48,496 bases of DNA from Micrococcaceae bacterium (lineage in GTDB: Bacteria; Actinomycetota; Actinomycetes; Actinomycetales; Micrococcaceae), in the NCBI GenBank assembly GCA_025465475.1, contig JAODMR010000050.1, positions 1 to 48,496 on the forward strand, written 5' to 3'. The position numbers were made by a program, and so were the translations under genes. Positions 1-6,824 of this stretch are shown one piece after another; position 1 is the stretch's first letter, and each line of letters opens with the position of its first letter. Under the pieces are notes generated by a model, which did no database searches, was not told the origin of the DNA, and saw only the letters and a list, made by a program, of their open reading frames with translations.

Positions 1-208
1 GCCCCGCGTCCCGGAGCAGCTCCACGGCCTCGCCCAACGCCAGGTCGGCAGTGCCGGTTAACCGGTGAAAGCCGTAAAGGTAGCCGCGGGCATGCTCGAC
101 GACTTCCAGTGCCTCTGAGAGTTTTCCAAGGGCCTTGACCGTAGCGTCGCTTGTGCCGGCCGGTCGGCTGTGCGCCTGGTCCGGCCCTTCCTGTGTAGTT
201 GGTTCCAT
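1..208 (-). CDS. Conserved hypothetical protein, N-terminal part only
   Basis: The gene is cut by the left edge of the window; 69 residues from the ATG at 208-206 are visible. The start reads MEPTTQEGPDQ, followed by a helical segment (KALGKLSEALEVVEHARGYL, then YGFHRLTGTADLALGEAVEL). This resembles a small, uncharacterised helical protein widespread in actinobacteria, so the call is a recognised pattern and not a known function. A GGAGAT lies about 18 bases upstream, rather far for a ribosome site. The divergent neighbour is the MFS transporter, and the gap between them holds short tandem repeats. No function can be assigned. Confidence 0.7.
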   Translation of the reverse strand, partial: MEPTTQEGPDQAHSRPAGTSDATVKALGKLSEALEVVEHARGYLYGFHRLTGTADLALGEAVELLRDAG

Positions 209-243
209 ACGTCCATCTTTGCTGATGGATCTCCATGACGGGG

Positions 244-308
244 ACGCTGACGTTCCCGCGCACGCTGACATTCCCGCACGCTGACATTCCCGCACGTGAC
301 AATCCCGC
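244..308. repeat. Four imperfect tandem copies of a 15-18 bp repeat
   Basis: Copies begin at 244, 262, 278 and 294. The two central copies are identical 16-mers (ACGCTGACATTCCCGC); the outer two have one to a few changes. They sit in the 263-bp gap between the divergent partial gene and the MFS gene, where promoters are expected. Confidence 0.85.
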
Positions 309-471
309 GGAGGGGTGTACTGGCAGGGTCTCCCTCCGACCCAGCGTGCCGCGTAACGTCGAAGCGTGGGACAGTGCCGGTGGTGTCCCAGGACTCCCGA
401 GCCTTCCCGCCTGAAAAACCGGCACTAAGCAGCGCTCCGCCTCCGCATGAAACCCGACACGAAAGATCGCT

Positions 472-1683
472 ATGAGCAACACCATCGCCCACCCGGGGCA
501 CGCGCGGATGACCCGTGGGCTCACCTTCCTGTTCGCTGTTGCCGGGGGCGCCGCCGTCGCCAACCTTTACTGGGCCCAACCCCTGCTCGAAATCATCGCC
601 CGGGACCTCCACGCCTCCCCAGCGACCGCTGCCTGGCTGGTCACCGCCACCCAGGTTGGCTACGCCATCGGCGTGCTCCTCATCGTTCCCCTCGGTGACC
701 GACATGACCGGCATCGCCTGATTCCCACCATGATGCTGATTTCCGCGGCAGCCCTCGCCGCCTGTGCTGCCGCACCGACCATGGCGCTGCTGTTGCTGGC
801 GATCGTCGGGGTCGGCCTGAGCACCGTTGCCGGCCAAATCATCACGCCCCTCGCCGGTGACCTAGCCACCGACGCCGATCGCGGGCACATCGTGGGAACG
901 GTAGCCTCCGGCCTGATTACGGGAATCCTGATCTCCCGAACCGTCAGCGGCCTCGTCGCCGATGTCGCCGGATGGCGCACTGTCTACCTGGCCGCTGCCG
1001 TCGTCGTCGTCGTCCTGGCCGCCCTGCTGTTCCGGGCGATCCCCTCCACTCCAGCGAAAACTTCCATTCCCTATCCGGCGCTGATCATTTCCGTCTTCGC
1101 AGTCGTCGCGAAGGTAAGCGCCGTGCGTTGGAGCCTCGTCCTGGGCGCCACCGGATTTGCGGTGTTCTCCCTGTTCTGGACGGCGCTCACCTTCCTGCTC
1201 AGCGCCCCTCCCTTCTCCTACTCCCCCGCTGTCATCGGGCTCTTTGGACTCATCGGACTGGCCGGAGCGATCGCTGCCCAGCGCTCGGGCCGGATGCACG
1301 ACAGGGGCTGGTCGGTGCCGGCGACGGGCATTGCCTGGGCGGCGATCCTGGCAGCATTTGTCCTCGCAGCCCTGGGCGGAACATCGGTGGTTCTGCTCAT
1401 TGCCGCGATCGTCCTCCTGGACGTGGCCATGCAGGCCCACGGCATACTGACCCAGACACGCATCTTCTCGATCTCCCACCAAGCCCGCAGCAGGCTTAAC
1501 ACCGCCTATGTGACCAGCAACTTCATCGGTGGCGCCATCGGGTCGGCCATGGCCGGCGTCCTCTGGAACACCGGAGGCTGGACGGCGGTCACGCTGGCAG
1601 GGATAGCCCTGAGCGTGTTCGCCCTCGTGGTCTGGACCATCGGCCGACGCGGCCCCCTGATGATCACGCGCGAAGCAGCCTAG
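472..1683 (+). CDS. MFS transporter, probable drug or metabolite exporter
   Basis: A 403-residue protein of about 12 hydrophobic segments, the normal size for a major facilitator superfamily exporter. The N-terminal part carries ANLYWAQPLL in helix 1 and an MFS motif-A-like loop PLGDRHDRHRLIP between helices 2 and 3. That pattern is seen in the YgaY/YwfA-like branch of proton-driven exporters. It should act in the cytoplasmic membrane. The start ATG has a GAAAG-type site about 7 bases upstream. The gene stands alone, with a methyltransferase gene 63 bp downstream on the same strand. The substrate cannot be read from the sequence. Confidence 0.85.
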   Translation: MSNTIAHPGHARMTRGLTFLFAVAGGAAVANLYWAQPLLEIIARDLHASPATAAWLVTATQVGYAIGVLLIVPLGDRHDRHRLIPTMMLISAAALAACAAAPTMALLLLAIVGVGLSTVAGQIITPLAGDLATDADRGHIVGTVASGLITGILISRTVSGLVADVAGWRTVYLAAAVVVVVLAALLFRAIPSTPAKTSIPYPALIISVFAVVAKVSAVRWSLVLGATGFAVFSLFWTALTFLLSAPPFSYSPAVIGLFGLIGLAGAIAAQRSGRMHDRGWSVPATGIAWAAILAAFVLAALGGTSVVLLIAAIVLLDVAMQAHGILTQTRIFSISHQARSRLNTAYVTSNFIGGAIGSAMAGVLWNTGGWTAVTLAGIALSVFALVVWTIGRRGPLMITREAA

Positions 1684-1746
1684 ACTGCAGCCCGCCCGGA
1701 ACCCGGCGCTATGCCGCGCCTGCCGGAGTGCTCTATCGTGTGATCC

Positions 1747-2625
1747 ATGTCCAGCGAGTTCCCCCAAGGCCGCGCGAAACATTCCGCACCACCGTTGAGC
1801 GGGCACCATGGGCACCATCGCGATTCCGCACACGATGAGGCTCTGGCGGACCTGCTGGACCTGGACGCAGCGGTACTCGGCTCGTGGCAGGACGAGGCCA
1901 TCACCTGGCTGGAGCCGTTCCTGCCCGCCACGCCACAGCGCATCCTCGATGTCGGTGCCGGAACCGGCAACGGATCGCTGGCGCTCGCCCGCCACTTCCC
2001 GACGGCGCAGCTGACCGCCGTCGATCGGTCACCGGTGATGCTCGAGCGCCTTCAACGGACATTTGCCGCCGATGGACTCGAGGGACGGGTCAACACAGTG
2101 CAGGCCGACGTGGACGAAGGGTGGCCGCAGCCGCAAGACGCACACCTGGTTTGGGCAGCCTCGTTCCTGCACGAGGTTGCAGACCCGGACCGTGTGATCC
2201 GCAGGATCGGTTCAGGCCTGGCGGCCGGCGGCGTGCTGCTGGTGGTGGAGATGGAGACCCTCCCCCGGTTCCTGCCTAACGACGTCGGTCTGGGCCGGCC
2301 GGGGCTGGAAGAGCGCTGCATTGCGAAACTCACGGGGATCGGCTGGAACTCCCATCCGGACTGGCGGGCACCGTTGGAGCGGGCCGGTCTGGAGGTTGTG
2401 GGGCAACGCAGTTTTCCGTCCGCCGCCCACCCTGACCGGGCCGCCGGTGCGCGTTGGGCACAGGCCTGGCTGCGGCGCGTCCGCGAGGTCCTGGACGGTC
2501 AGCTCGATGCCGGTGACCTCACCACCCTTGACCAGCTGCTGGCAGGGAACGACCCCGGATCCGCGTTGCACCGGGACCTGTCAATTCGCGCTGGCCGAAC
2601 CGCCTGGGCTGCCCGCCGCCCCTGA
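1747..2625 (+). CDS. Class I SAM-dependent methyltransferase
   Basis: A 292-residue soluble protein. The Rossmann glycine motif is RILDVGAGTGNGSLALARHF around residues 64-83, followed by the acidic strand-2 end LTAVDRS and a motif-II-like VQADVDEGW. These are the SAM-binding features of class I methyltransferases. The N-terminus is His-rich (about residues 13-25, HSAPPLSGHHGHHRD). The C-terminal part has no recognisable substrate domain, so the acceptor is unknown. The gene lies 63 bp after the MFS gene and could be co-transcribed; it converges on the ANTAR gene with only 26 bp between stop codons. A rebeccamycin- or UbiE-like small-molecule methyltransferase is a fair guess only. Confidence 0.85.
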   Translation: MSSEFPQGRAKHSAPPLSGHHGHHRDSAHDEALADLLDLDAAVLGSWQDEAITWLEPFLPATPQRILDVGAGTGNGSLALARHFPTAQLTAVDRSPVMLERLQRTFAADGLEGRVNTVQADVDEGWPQPQDAHLVWAASFLHEVADPDRVIRRIGSGLAAGGVLLVVEMETLPRFLPNDVGLGRPGLEERCIAKLTGIGWNSHPDWRAPLERAGLEVVGQRSFPSAAHPDRAAGARWAQAWLRRVREVLDGQLDAGDLTTLDQLLAGNDPGSALHRDLSIRAGRTAWAARRP

Positions 2626-2651
2626 GTTGTCCTACGGCTCCGGCCACCTGT

Positions 2652-3143
2652 CTAGTCATCGAAATAGGTGGTTATCTGTTCTGCCCCGGAAAAACTGGCT
2701 ATCAGGGCCTGGGCGAGGACGTGCAGTTTTTGATTCCGGGCGCTGGACGCGCGGCGAAGGATGTCGATCGCTTGGCCCTGGCTGCATTGGTTCTGCTCCA
2801 TGAGTATGCCGCAGGCCAGGTTGATGGCTGTCCTGCTTTCCATTGCGGCTTTCAGGTTGTCGGCGAGCTGGTCAGCGGCGGCCATCCGCAGTGCCAGGCG
2901 CAGGGCATGACCGGCCATGTTCGCGAAGACCACCCCGTCCTGGACCGCGTACTTGGTGAACAATCCGGCGGTTGGACCAAAATAGTTCAGTACGGCTGCG
3001 GCATCCTGACCCAGTTCCAGGGCCACGCCCAGGAATCCCTTGACATCCTCGGCTTCGGCAATCAGGGCATGAAGTTGCTTGAAATCCTCGGCCTGATCCC
3101 CGATACCCATGAGGCCAGCGTAAGAGCAACAAGGTGGTGGCAC
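2652..3143 (-). CDS. ANTAR-domain antiterminator with internally shortened GAF domain
   Basis: Residues about 90-158 form a clear ANTAR RNA-binding domain: QLADNLKAAMESRTAINLAC, then GILMEQNQCSQGQAIDILRR and ASSARNQKL. Actinobacterial GAF-ANTAR proteins are usually about 240 residues. Here the protein is 163. The start of a GAF domain (QLHALIAEAEDVKGFL) runs directly into what looks like the end of one (LNYFGPTAGLFTKYAV, HALRLALRMA), so about 100 residues of sensor core appear missing in frame. The GTG at 3143 is used here; an ATG at 3110 is an alternative and neither has a strong ribosome site. The frame is open back to a stop at 3225-3227. The protein may bind RNA without sensing a ligand, or be decaying. 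Confidence 0.75.
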   Translation of the reverse strand: MPPPCCSYAGLMGIGDQAEDFKQLHALIAEAEDVKGFLGVALELGQDAAAVLNYFGPTAGLFTKYAVQDGVVFANMAGHALRLALRMAAADQLADNLKAAMESRTAINLACGILMEQNQCSQGQAIDILRRASSARNQKLHVLAQALIASFSGAEQITTYFDD

Positions 3144-3243
3144 GCTCGCCAGTTCGCCGTCGGGAGGGGGACCCCGGCAGAGTGGCCCGAATACAACTAT
3201 CTCCGCCGGCTCGCGCTGGCCCTGTCAGGTGCCAGCTAACCGG

Positions 3244-4956
3244 TCACGGATGACGTCGCCCCACCCACAACCCCTGCACCAGCGGAACCACCGACACGAT
3301 CATCAGCACGTTGCCGAGGACGGTGTCGTCCGCGCGGACGAGCGAGCCCGCAATGAGCAGGGCGGCGAATATCAGTCCCGTCACCAGTCGTTGACCGGTC
3401 CGGGCAAGCCGTACCGCCTGCCGTTCGAGGCGCGGGTTGGTTACCGACAGTGAACCTTCCGCGATCTGGGTGAGGAGTCCATCCAGGCGTTGCGGCAGGC
3501 GTAGGGCAACGCCGGCAACGTCGAGGGCCTGTCTGGCCATGTCCTGCACGAGGTTGCCGCGCTCCTCGCGGAGCAATTGTGCGGCATAGGGCTCGACTGA
3601 GTCCCACAGATTGAACCGCGGGTCCAGTGAGCTGCACACCCCTGACGTCAGGGACATGGCCCGGATAATCAGCAGGAAGTTCTCCGGCAACTGGAACGGC
3701 AGGGAACGCACCACGTCGCCGAACTCCACGGCAAACTCCCGAAACTCCCGCGGGTCAACCTCCCGAAGCTCAGCGAAGCCCATCCCGCCGAACCGGGCGA
3801 AGAGGTGTGTCATCGCCCGCTCCAGCTCGGCCGTGTCGGCCGAGGGCACCAGCACGCCCACGTCGCTGATCGCCGCCACCAGCCCCTTTCCGTTCCGCGA
3901 GGCGGCCGCAATCAGCAGCTTCCGCAGGCCGCTGCGCGTCTTGGGCGGGACCTCCCCCATCATGCCGAAGTCCACGAACGTCAGCTTCCATGGACGCGTT
4001 GGGTGGGAACCTGCACTTGGAGTGATGAAAATGTTGCCGGGGTGCGGATCGGCGTGGAAAAACCCGTTCGTGAACAGCTGGTCAAACATGACCGATGCGA
4101 AGACCGGGGCCACCTGGGCCGGGTCGATGCCCGCCGCAAGAAGCGCCTTGGAGTCCGTGATCTTGATGGCCGTGACGTCTTCGAGGGTGAGCACCCGGCG
4201 GGTGGTTCGCTCCCAGACGACGGCGGGTACCGTCACCCTCTCGTCGTGGGCGAAATCCGCGGCAAACCGCTCGGAATTAGCCGCCTCATTCAGGTAGTCG
4301 ATCTCCTCGAGACTGGTCTGCGCGAACTCCTTCACCAGGGCGGGCATATCGGCGCGCTTGGCCACGAAGCGCACGTGACTGAGCCAGCCCCCCACCTTGC
4401 GCAGCGCGGCCAGGTCGACGTCGACAATCTCGCCGATGCCCGGTCGCTGCACTTTTACCACCACGCCGTCCAGCCCGGTATCAGCGGCATCGGTGGGGGA
4501 AAGTCTTGCCCGGTGCGCCTGCCCCAGGGACGCAGCAGCAATCGCCGTTCCGTCGATGGTCTCGAACACGGCATCCAGCGGCGCCAGCAGCTCCGCCTCA
4601 GCAAGGGCACGGATTGCGGGGAAGGGAACGGGCGGTACCTCGTCCTGAAGGCCTTCCAGTTCGGCGGTGATCTCCGGCGGAAGCACATCCAGCCTGGAGG
4701 ACATGAACTGCCCGACCTTGATCATCAGACCGCCCAGCTCCACCGCGAGGACGCGAAAGCGCTGCGCGAAGCGCCGCATCCTTCGCGCCCGGGTCCGGTC
4801 GGCGATCCTGCCCAGCCCCACGCGAGGGAGCAGCAGTTCGAACCACCACGTCACGGCCAGATGCCATGCCGCGAAACGCAGGATTCGACGGCAACGAGCG
4901 CGGGTATCCCCGGCGCCGGGCACCGGATCTGCTCCCTCGCGTCGAACCGGCGTCAC
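3244..4956 (-). CDS. ABC1/AarF/UbiB family atypical kinase
   Basis: With the GTG start at 4956-4954 the product is 570 residues. Family motifs appear in order: LGGLMIKVGQFMSSRLDVLP (the KxGQ region), AAASLGQAHRA (Ala-rich nucleotide loop), VVVKVQRPG (invariant lysine), NGFFHADPHPGNIF (catalytic loop) and FVDFGMMGE (metal-binding DFG). Two hydrophobic segments at the C-terminus (GLIFAALLIAGSLV and GNVLMIVSVVPLVQGLW) anchor it in the membrane. UbiB-type proteins are linked to quinone or lipid metabolism; the role here is unknown. The start lies 13 bp after the PadR stop, so the two genes form an operon. The frame is open further upstream, but that stretch overlaps the PadR gene and has its skewed composition. 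Confidence 0.9.
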   Translation of the reverse strand: MTPVRREGADPVPGAGDTRARCRRILRFAAWHLAVTWWFELLLPRVGLGRIADRTRARRMRRFAQRFRVLAVELGGLMIKVGQFMSSRLDVLPPEITAELEGLQDEVPPVPFPAIRALAEAELLAPLDAVFETIDGTAIAAASLGQAHRARLSPTDAADTGLDGVVVKVQRPGIGEIVDVDLAALRKVGGWLSHVRFVAKRADMPALVKEFAQTSLEEIDYLNEAANSERFAADFAHDERVTVPAVVWERTTRRVLTLEDVTAIKITDSKALLAAGIDPAQVAPVFASVMFDQLFTNGFFHADPHPGNIFITPSAGSHPTRPWKLTFVDFGMMGEVPPKTRSGLRKLLIAAASRNGKGLVAAISDVGVLVPSADTAELERAMTHLFARFGGMGFAELREVDPREFREFAVEFGDVVRSLPFQLPENFLLIIRAMSLTSGVCSSLDPRFNLWDSVEPYAAQLLREERGNLVQDMARQALDVAGVALRLPQRLDGLLTQIAEGSLSVTNPRLERQAVRLARTGQRLVTGLIFAALLIAGSLVRADDTVLGNVLMIVSVVPLVQGLWVGRRHP

Positions 4957-4969
4957 CCTGTCAGTCCTG

Positions 4970-5512
4970 TCAGTCTTGGGCGAGGATGGCGTACAACCGA
5001 CGACGTGCTTCGTCGAGTACTGCCACGGCCTCCTGCACCTGCTTGGGCGTGCCGGTGCGGCCCACCTGGGCGGCAACCTGCGCGAGTTCCACGCCCGCCT
5101 TGGGCAACGCCGCGAAACCGGCACCGGACGTCGGGCTCGCCGACTCCCACGGCGCTGACGCGTCGCCGCCTGCGAGGACCTCACGGCCCGCTTCGGTCAG
5201 CGAGTAGATCTTTCGACCATTTGATTCGGTAGCGGTGATGAGCCCCTCATCTGCAAGCAACTGCAGGGTTGGGTAGACGGAACCGGCACTGGGCTTCCAG
5301 TTGCCCCCGCTGCGCTCCTCGATTTCATGAATGATCTGATAGCCGTGCATCGGCCGCTCCGCCAGCAGGGCCAGCACCGCCGAGCGCACTTCCCCGCGGC
5401 CCGCGCGAGTGCTGGAGCGCTTTTCAAACCGCGAACGCAGCTCCTCAACGGCCTCCCACACGCCGTCGATGTTGTAGCCGCCAAATGCACCTGCCGGGAA
5501 TGAATTGCCCAT
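4970..5512 (-). CDS. PadR-family transcriptional regulator
   Basis: A 180-residue regulator. The winged-helix domain occupies about residues 40-110: AVLALLAERPMHGYQIIHEI, then ERSGGNWKPSAGSVYPTLQL, then LADEGLIT and GRKIYSLTEAG, all typical of PadR. The C-terminal helix (about 125-180, ending RRLYAILAQD) matches the PadR-s2 type dimerisation arm. The ATG at 5512 is chosen because GGAGAG lies six bases before it; a GTG at 5524 overlaps that site. The Gly/Phe-rich N-terminus (PAGAFGGYN) is an extension seen in several actinobacterial members. It heads an operon with the kinase-like gene and probably controls itself through the phased repeats upstream. Confidence 0.92.
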   Translation of the reverse strand: MGNSFPAGAFGGYNIDGVWEAVEELRSRFEKRSSTRAGRGEVRSAVLALLAERPMHGYQIIHEIEERSGGNWKPSAGSVYPTLQLLADEGLITATESNGRKIYSLTEAGREVLAGGDASAPWESASPTSGAGFAALPKAGVELAQVAAQVGRTGTPKQVQEAVAVLDEARRRLYAILAQD

Positions 5513-5535
5513 TATGCTCTCCACTGAAATCGTGA

Positions 5536-5561
5536 ACGACGTACAACGATAGTTGACGATA
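5536..5561 (-). promoter_or_regulatory. Three repeats phased at 10 bp, candidate PadR operator
   Basis: ACGACG at 5536, ACGATA at 5546 and ACGATA at 5556 lie exactly one helical turn apart, 24-49 bp upstream of the padR-like start. The placement fits an autoregulatory operator; that role is inferred. Confidence 0.5.
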
Positions 5562-5779
5562 CATCCGGGTGGACCCTGAAATCCATAGTCCGCGAGGCTA
5601 ATGCTGCAGTCTGCGTGGCCCGGCGGGTCCTCCTATCGACACTGAGCGATATAGCTCCTCCACCCGAAGCCATTTCGGGCAAACAAGAAGCTGCGATTCC
5701 ATGCAAGATCACTTACAGGGCACACACACAACCGATCCGTCCCGTCAACGGATCCACTCTCGGAGGGCACGACAGGGCC

Positions 5780-5808
5780 TTGACGCCTTACTTGTATTTT
5801 GCAAGTAT
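5780..5808 (+). promoter_or_regulatory. Promoter with overlapping HxlR-type palindrome
   Basis: A TTGACG (5780-5785) is 17 bp from AAGTAT (5803-5808). The 19-bp perfect inverted repeat TACTTG-N7-CAAGTA (5789-5807) fills the spacer and the -10 box. HxlR/MarR-like regulators bind this kind of short A/T-rich palindrome. Occupancy would block polymerase, so autorepression by the downstream hxlR-like gene is likely. Transcription would begin at or next to the ATG at 5816. Confidence 0.65.
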
Positions 5809-5815
5809 GGGCCGC

Positions 5816-6220
5816 ATGAGCCTTTTCATCACTTGCCCCGTTGAGAACGTGGAGCGCGCCACCGTCTTTTACACCACCCTCGGCTGGACCCTCAATGCCG
5901 AGATGTCCGATCACAACGTGTCGTGCTTCGCGATCGCGCCCGAGCAGTACGTCATGCTCGGCAGCCGCGAGATGTACGCGAGCGTCGGCGGCGCCGAAGA
6001 ACTGGTTGGCGGGCCCGACACCCCCTCAAAGGTCACGGTCTCGTTCGACCTCGGCAGCCGCGAAGCGGTCGACGAACTCGTCGAACGCGCCGGCGCCGCC
6101 GGCGGGCGGATCGGTGACACCGACGACTACCCCTTCATGTATCAGCGCCAGTTCGACGACCCTGACGGCTACCACTATTCACCGTTCTGGATGAAGCCGG
6201 ACGCCGATCCGACCGCGTGA
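5816..6220 (+). CDS. VOC (glyoxalase/bleomycin-resistance) superfamily protein
   Basis: A 134-residue protein beginning MSLFITCPVENVERATVFYT and ending in DDPDGYHYSPFWM, both typical of the small PhnB/YaeR-like VOC family. The paired beta-alpha-beta-beta-beta modules and the terminal DPDGY-x-x-x-F/W signature are visible. I chose the ATG at 5816: it lies 8 bases after a -10-like box, as in leaderless mRNAs, and it gives the family's usual N-terminus; an ATG at 5807 overlaps the operator. The stop overlaps the HxlR-type start by four bases (GTGA), so the two are co-translated. The substrate is unknown. Confidence 0.88.
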   Translation: MSLFITCPVENVERATVFYTTLGWTLNAEMSDHNVSCFAIAPEQYVMLGSREMYASVGGAEELVGGPDTPSKVTVSFDLGSREAVDELVERAGAAGGRIGDTDDYPFMYQRQFDDPDGYHYSPFWMKPDADPTA

Positions 6221-6501
6221 GCGACGACCTCGTTGCGGCCCTCGACATCGTCGGAGCACGGTGGGCGCTGCTCGTCGTGGAGCGGCTGCTCGACGGACCA
6301 CAGCGCTACGGTGATCTGCAGCGCGACCTGGGGGTGCCGACGAACATGCTCGCGACCCGCCTGCGTGAGCTCGAGGCGGCCGGCGTACTGTCCCGCCTGC
6401 CCCTCCGGCACAACACCCGGGCCTACGCGCTGACCGATCGCGGGCTTGCCTTGCGCGAGGCGATCGACGCGCTCGCACGCTGGGGCGGCGAGGGGGCCTA
6501 G
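6217..6501 (+). CDS. HxlR-family winged-helix regulator
   Basis: A compact 94-residue protein, slightly short for the family (about 100-120). HxlR features are ALDIVGARWALLVVERLLDG, then PQRYGDLQRDLGVPTNMLAT, then RLRELEAAGVL and YALTDRG. It lacks the usual cysteine-bearing N-terminus of redox-sensing HxlR members such as YodB or HypR and has no cysteine, so it probably senses a ligand, not thiol oxidation. GTG start overlapping the VOC stop. The likely target is the palindrome at 5789-5807 in front of the same operon. Confidence 0.88.
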   Translation: MSDDLVAALDIVGARWALLVVERLLDGPQRYGDLQRDLGVPTNMLATRLRELEAAGVLSRLPLRHNTRAYALTDRGLALREAIDALARWGGEGA

Positions 6502-6529
6502 ACGATATGAGGTATCGACTAGGTGCGGC

Positions 6530-6564
6530 GCGAAAGCGATATGCGCCCAGGGCGCCGCTTTCGC
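6530..6564 (+). terminator. Hairpin after the HxlR gene
   Basis: GCGAAAGCG (6530-6538) pairs with CGCTTTCGC (6556-6564), with an inner GC-rich segment. No U-run follows on the plus strand, so it is either a stem-only terminator or an mRNA 3' end stabiliser. Confidence 0.5.
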
Positions 6565-6608
6565 AAAAAAGACAACCCCCGAACCAGCGTTTCCGCAGTC
6601 CAGGGGGC
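6565..6608 (-). terminator. Intrinsic terminator of tRNA-Ala
   Basis: Read on the minus strand, a GCCCCC/GGGGGTT stem follows the tRNA within about 6 bases, and the RNA then runs into a U-rich tail (TTGTCTTTTTT). It has the canonical form. Confidence 0.75.
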
Positions 6609-6613
6609 TTTCG

Positions 6614-6689
6614 TGGTGGAGCTAAGGGGATTCGAACCCCTGACCTCTTCGATGCGAACGAAGCGCGCTACCAACTGCGCCATAGCCCC
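6614..6689 (-). tRNA. tRNA-Ala (anticodon CGC)
   Basis: The minus-strand RNA folds into a full cloverleaf. Acceptor GGGGCTA pairs with TAGCTCC (one G-U pair). D stem GCGC/GCGC, anticodon stem CTTCG/CGAAG with loop TTCGCAT, and T arm AGGGG-TTCGAAT-CCCCT. The anticodon is CGC, reading the alanine codon GCG. The 3' CCA is encoded (6614-6616). G3-U70, the alanine identity pair, is present. Confidence 0.97.
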
Positions 6690-6717
6690 GCAGCAGCTAT
6701 GCTGTCGGCTTCCCTAG

Positions 6718-6745
6718 GTTATATCTCCAGTCAGTGCGTGTCCAA
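6718..6745 (-). promoter_or_regulatory. Promoter of tRNA-Ala
   Basis: On the minus strand, TTGGAC (6745-6740), a 16-bp spacer and TATAAC (6723-6718) precede the tRNA by about 28 bp. Confidence 0.6.
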
Positions 6746-6760
6746 ACGGTGGGCCAACCG

Positions 6761-6812
6761 GGTCTCGACAGGCTCGACCAGCGACGGGCTCGACCAGCGA
6801 TGGGCTGGACCA
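6761..6812. repeat. Short copy of the TCTCGACAGGCTCGACC palindromic repeat family
   Basis: Contains TCTCGACAGGCTCGACCAGC followed by a second, degenerate GGGCTCGACCAGCGA. It belongs to the same family as the arrays at 34902-35094 and 48060-48420. Confidence 0.65.
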
Positions 6813-6824
6813 TCGTCGGCGGGG

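Larger units (their letters stand above)
5513..5815. other. Divergent control region between padR-like and VOC genes
   Basis: About 300 bp without a gene. The left end carries phased ACGATA repeats (candidate PadR operator) and the right end carries the VOC promoter and palindrome. Between them, 5570-5775 is open in one plus-strand frame but has no initiation signal or recognisable protein similarity. Confidence 0.6.

Noticed and set aside
58-837. Long minus-strand open frame antisense to the MFS gene and partial gene
   Set aside because: Its composition follows the codon-position skew of the genes on the other strand; the partial gene at 1-208 occupies a different frame and looks real.
862-1995. 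377-codon minus-strand open frame
   Set aside because: It lies fully antisense to the MFS exporter and the methyltransferase, with low-complexity Gly/Asp/Arg composition and no family likeness.
4957-5184. Upstream extension of the ABC1-kinase gene
   Set aside because: The extra 76 residues are Arg/Pro-rich and overlap padR; the GTG at 4956 sits in the normal operon position.
3805-5232. 475-codon plus-strand open frame
   Set aside because: Antisense to the ABC1-kinase and PadR genes, both of which have full motifs.
5615-5806. Longer N-terminus for the VOC protein
   Set aside because: It runs through the promoter and operator and adds 64 unconserved residues.
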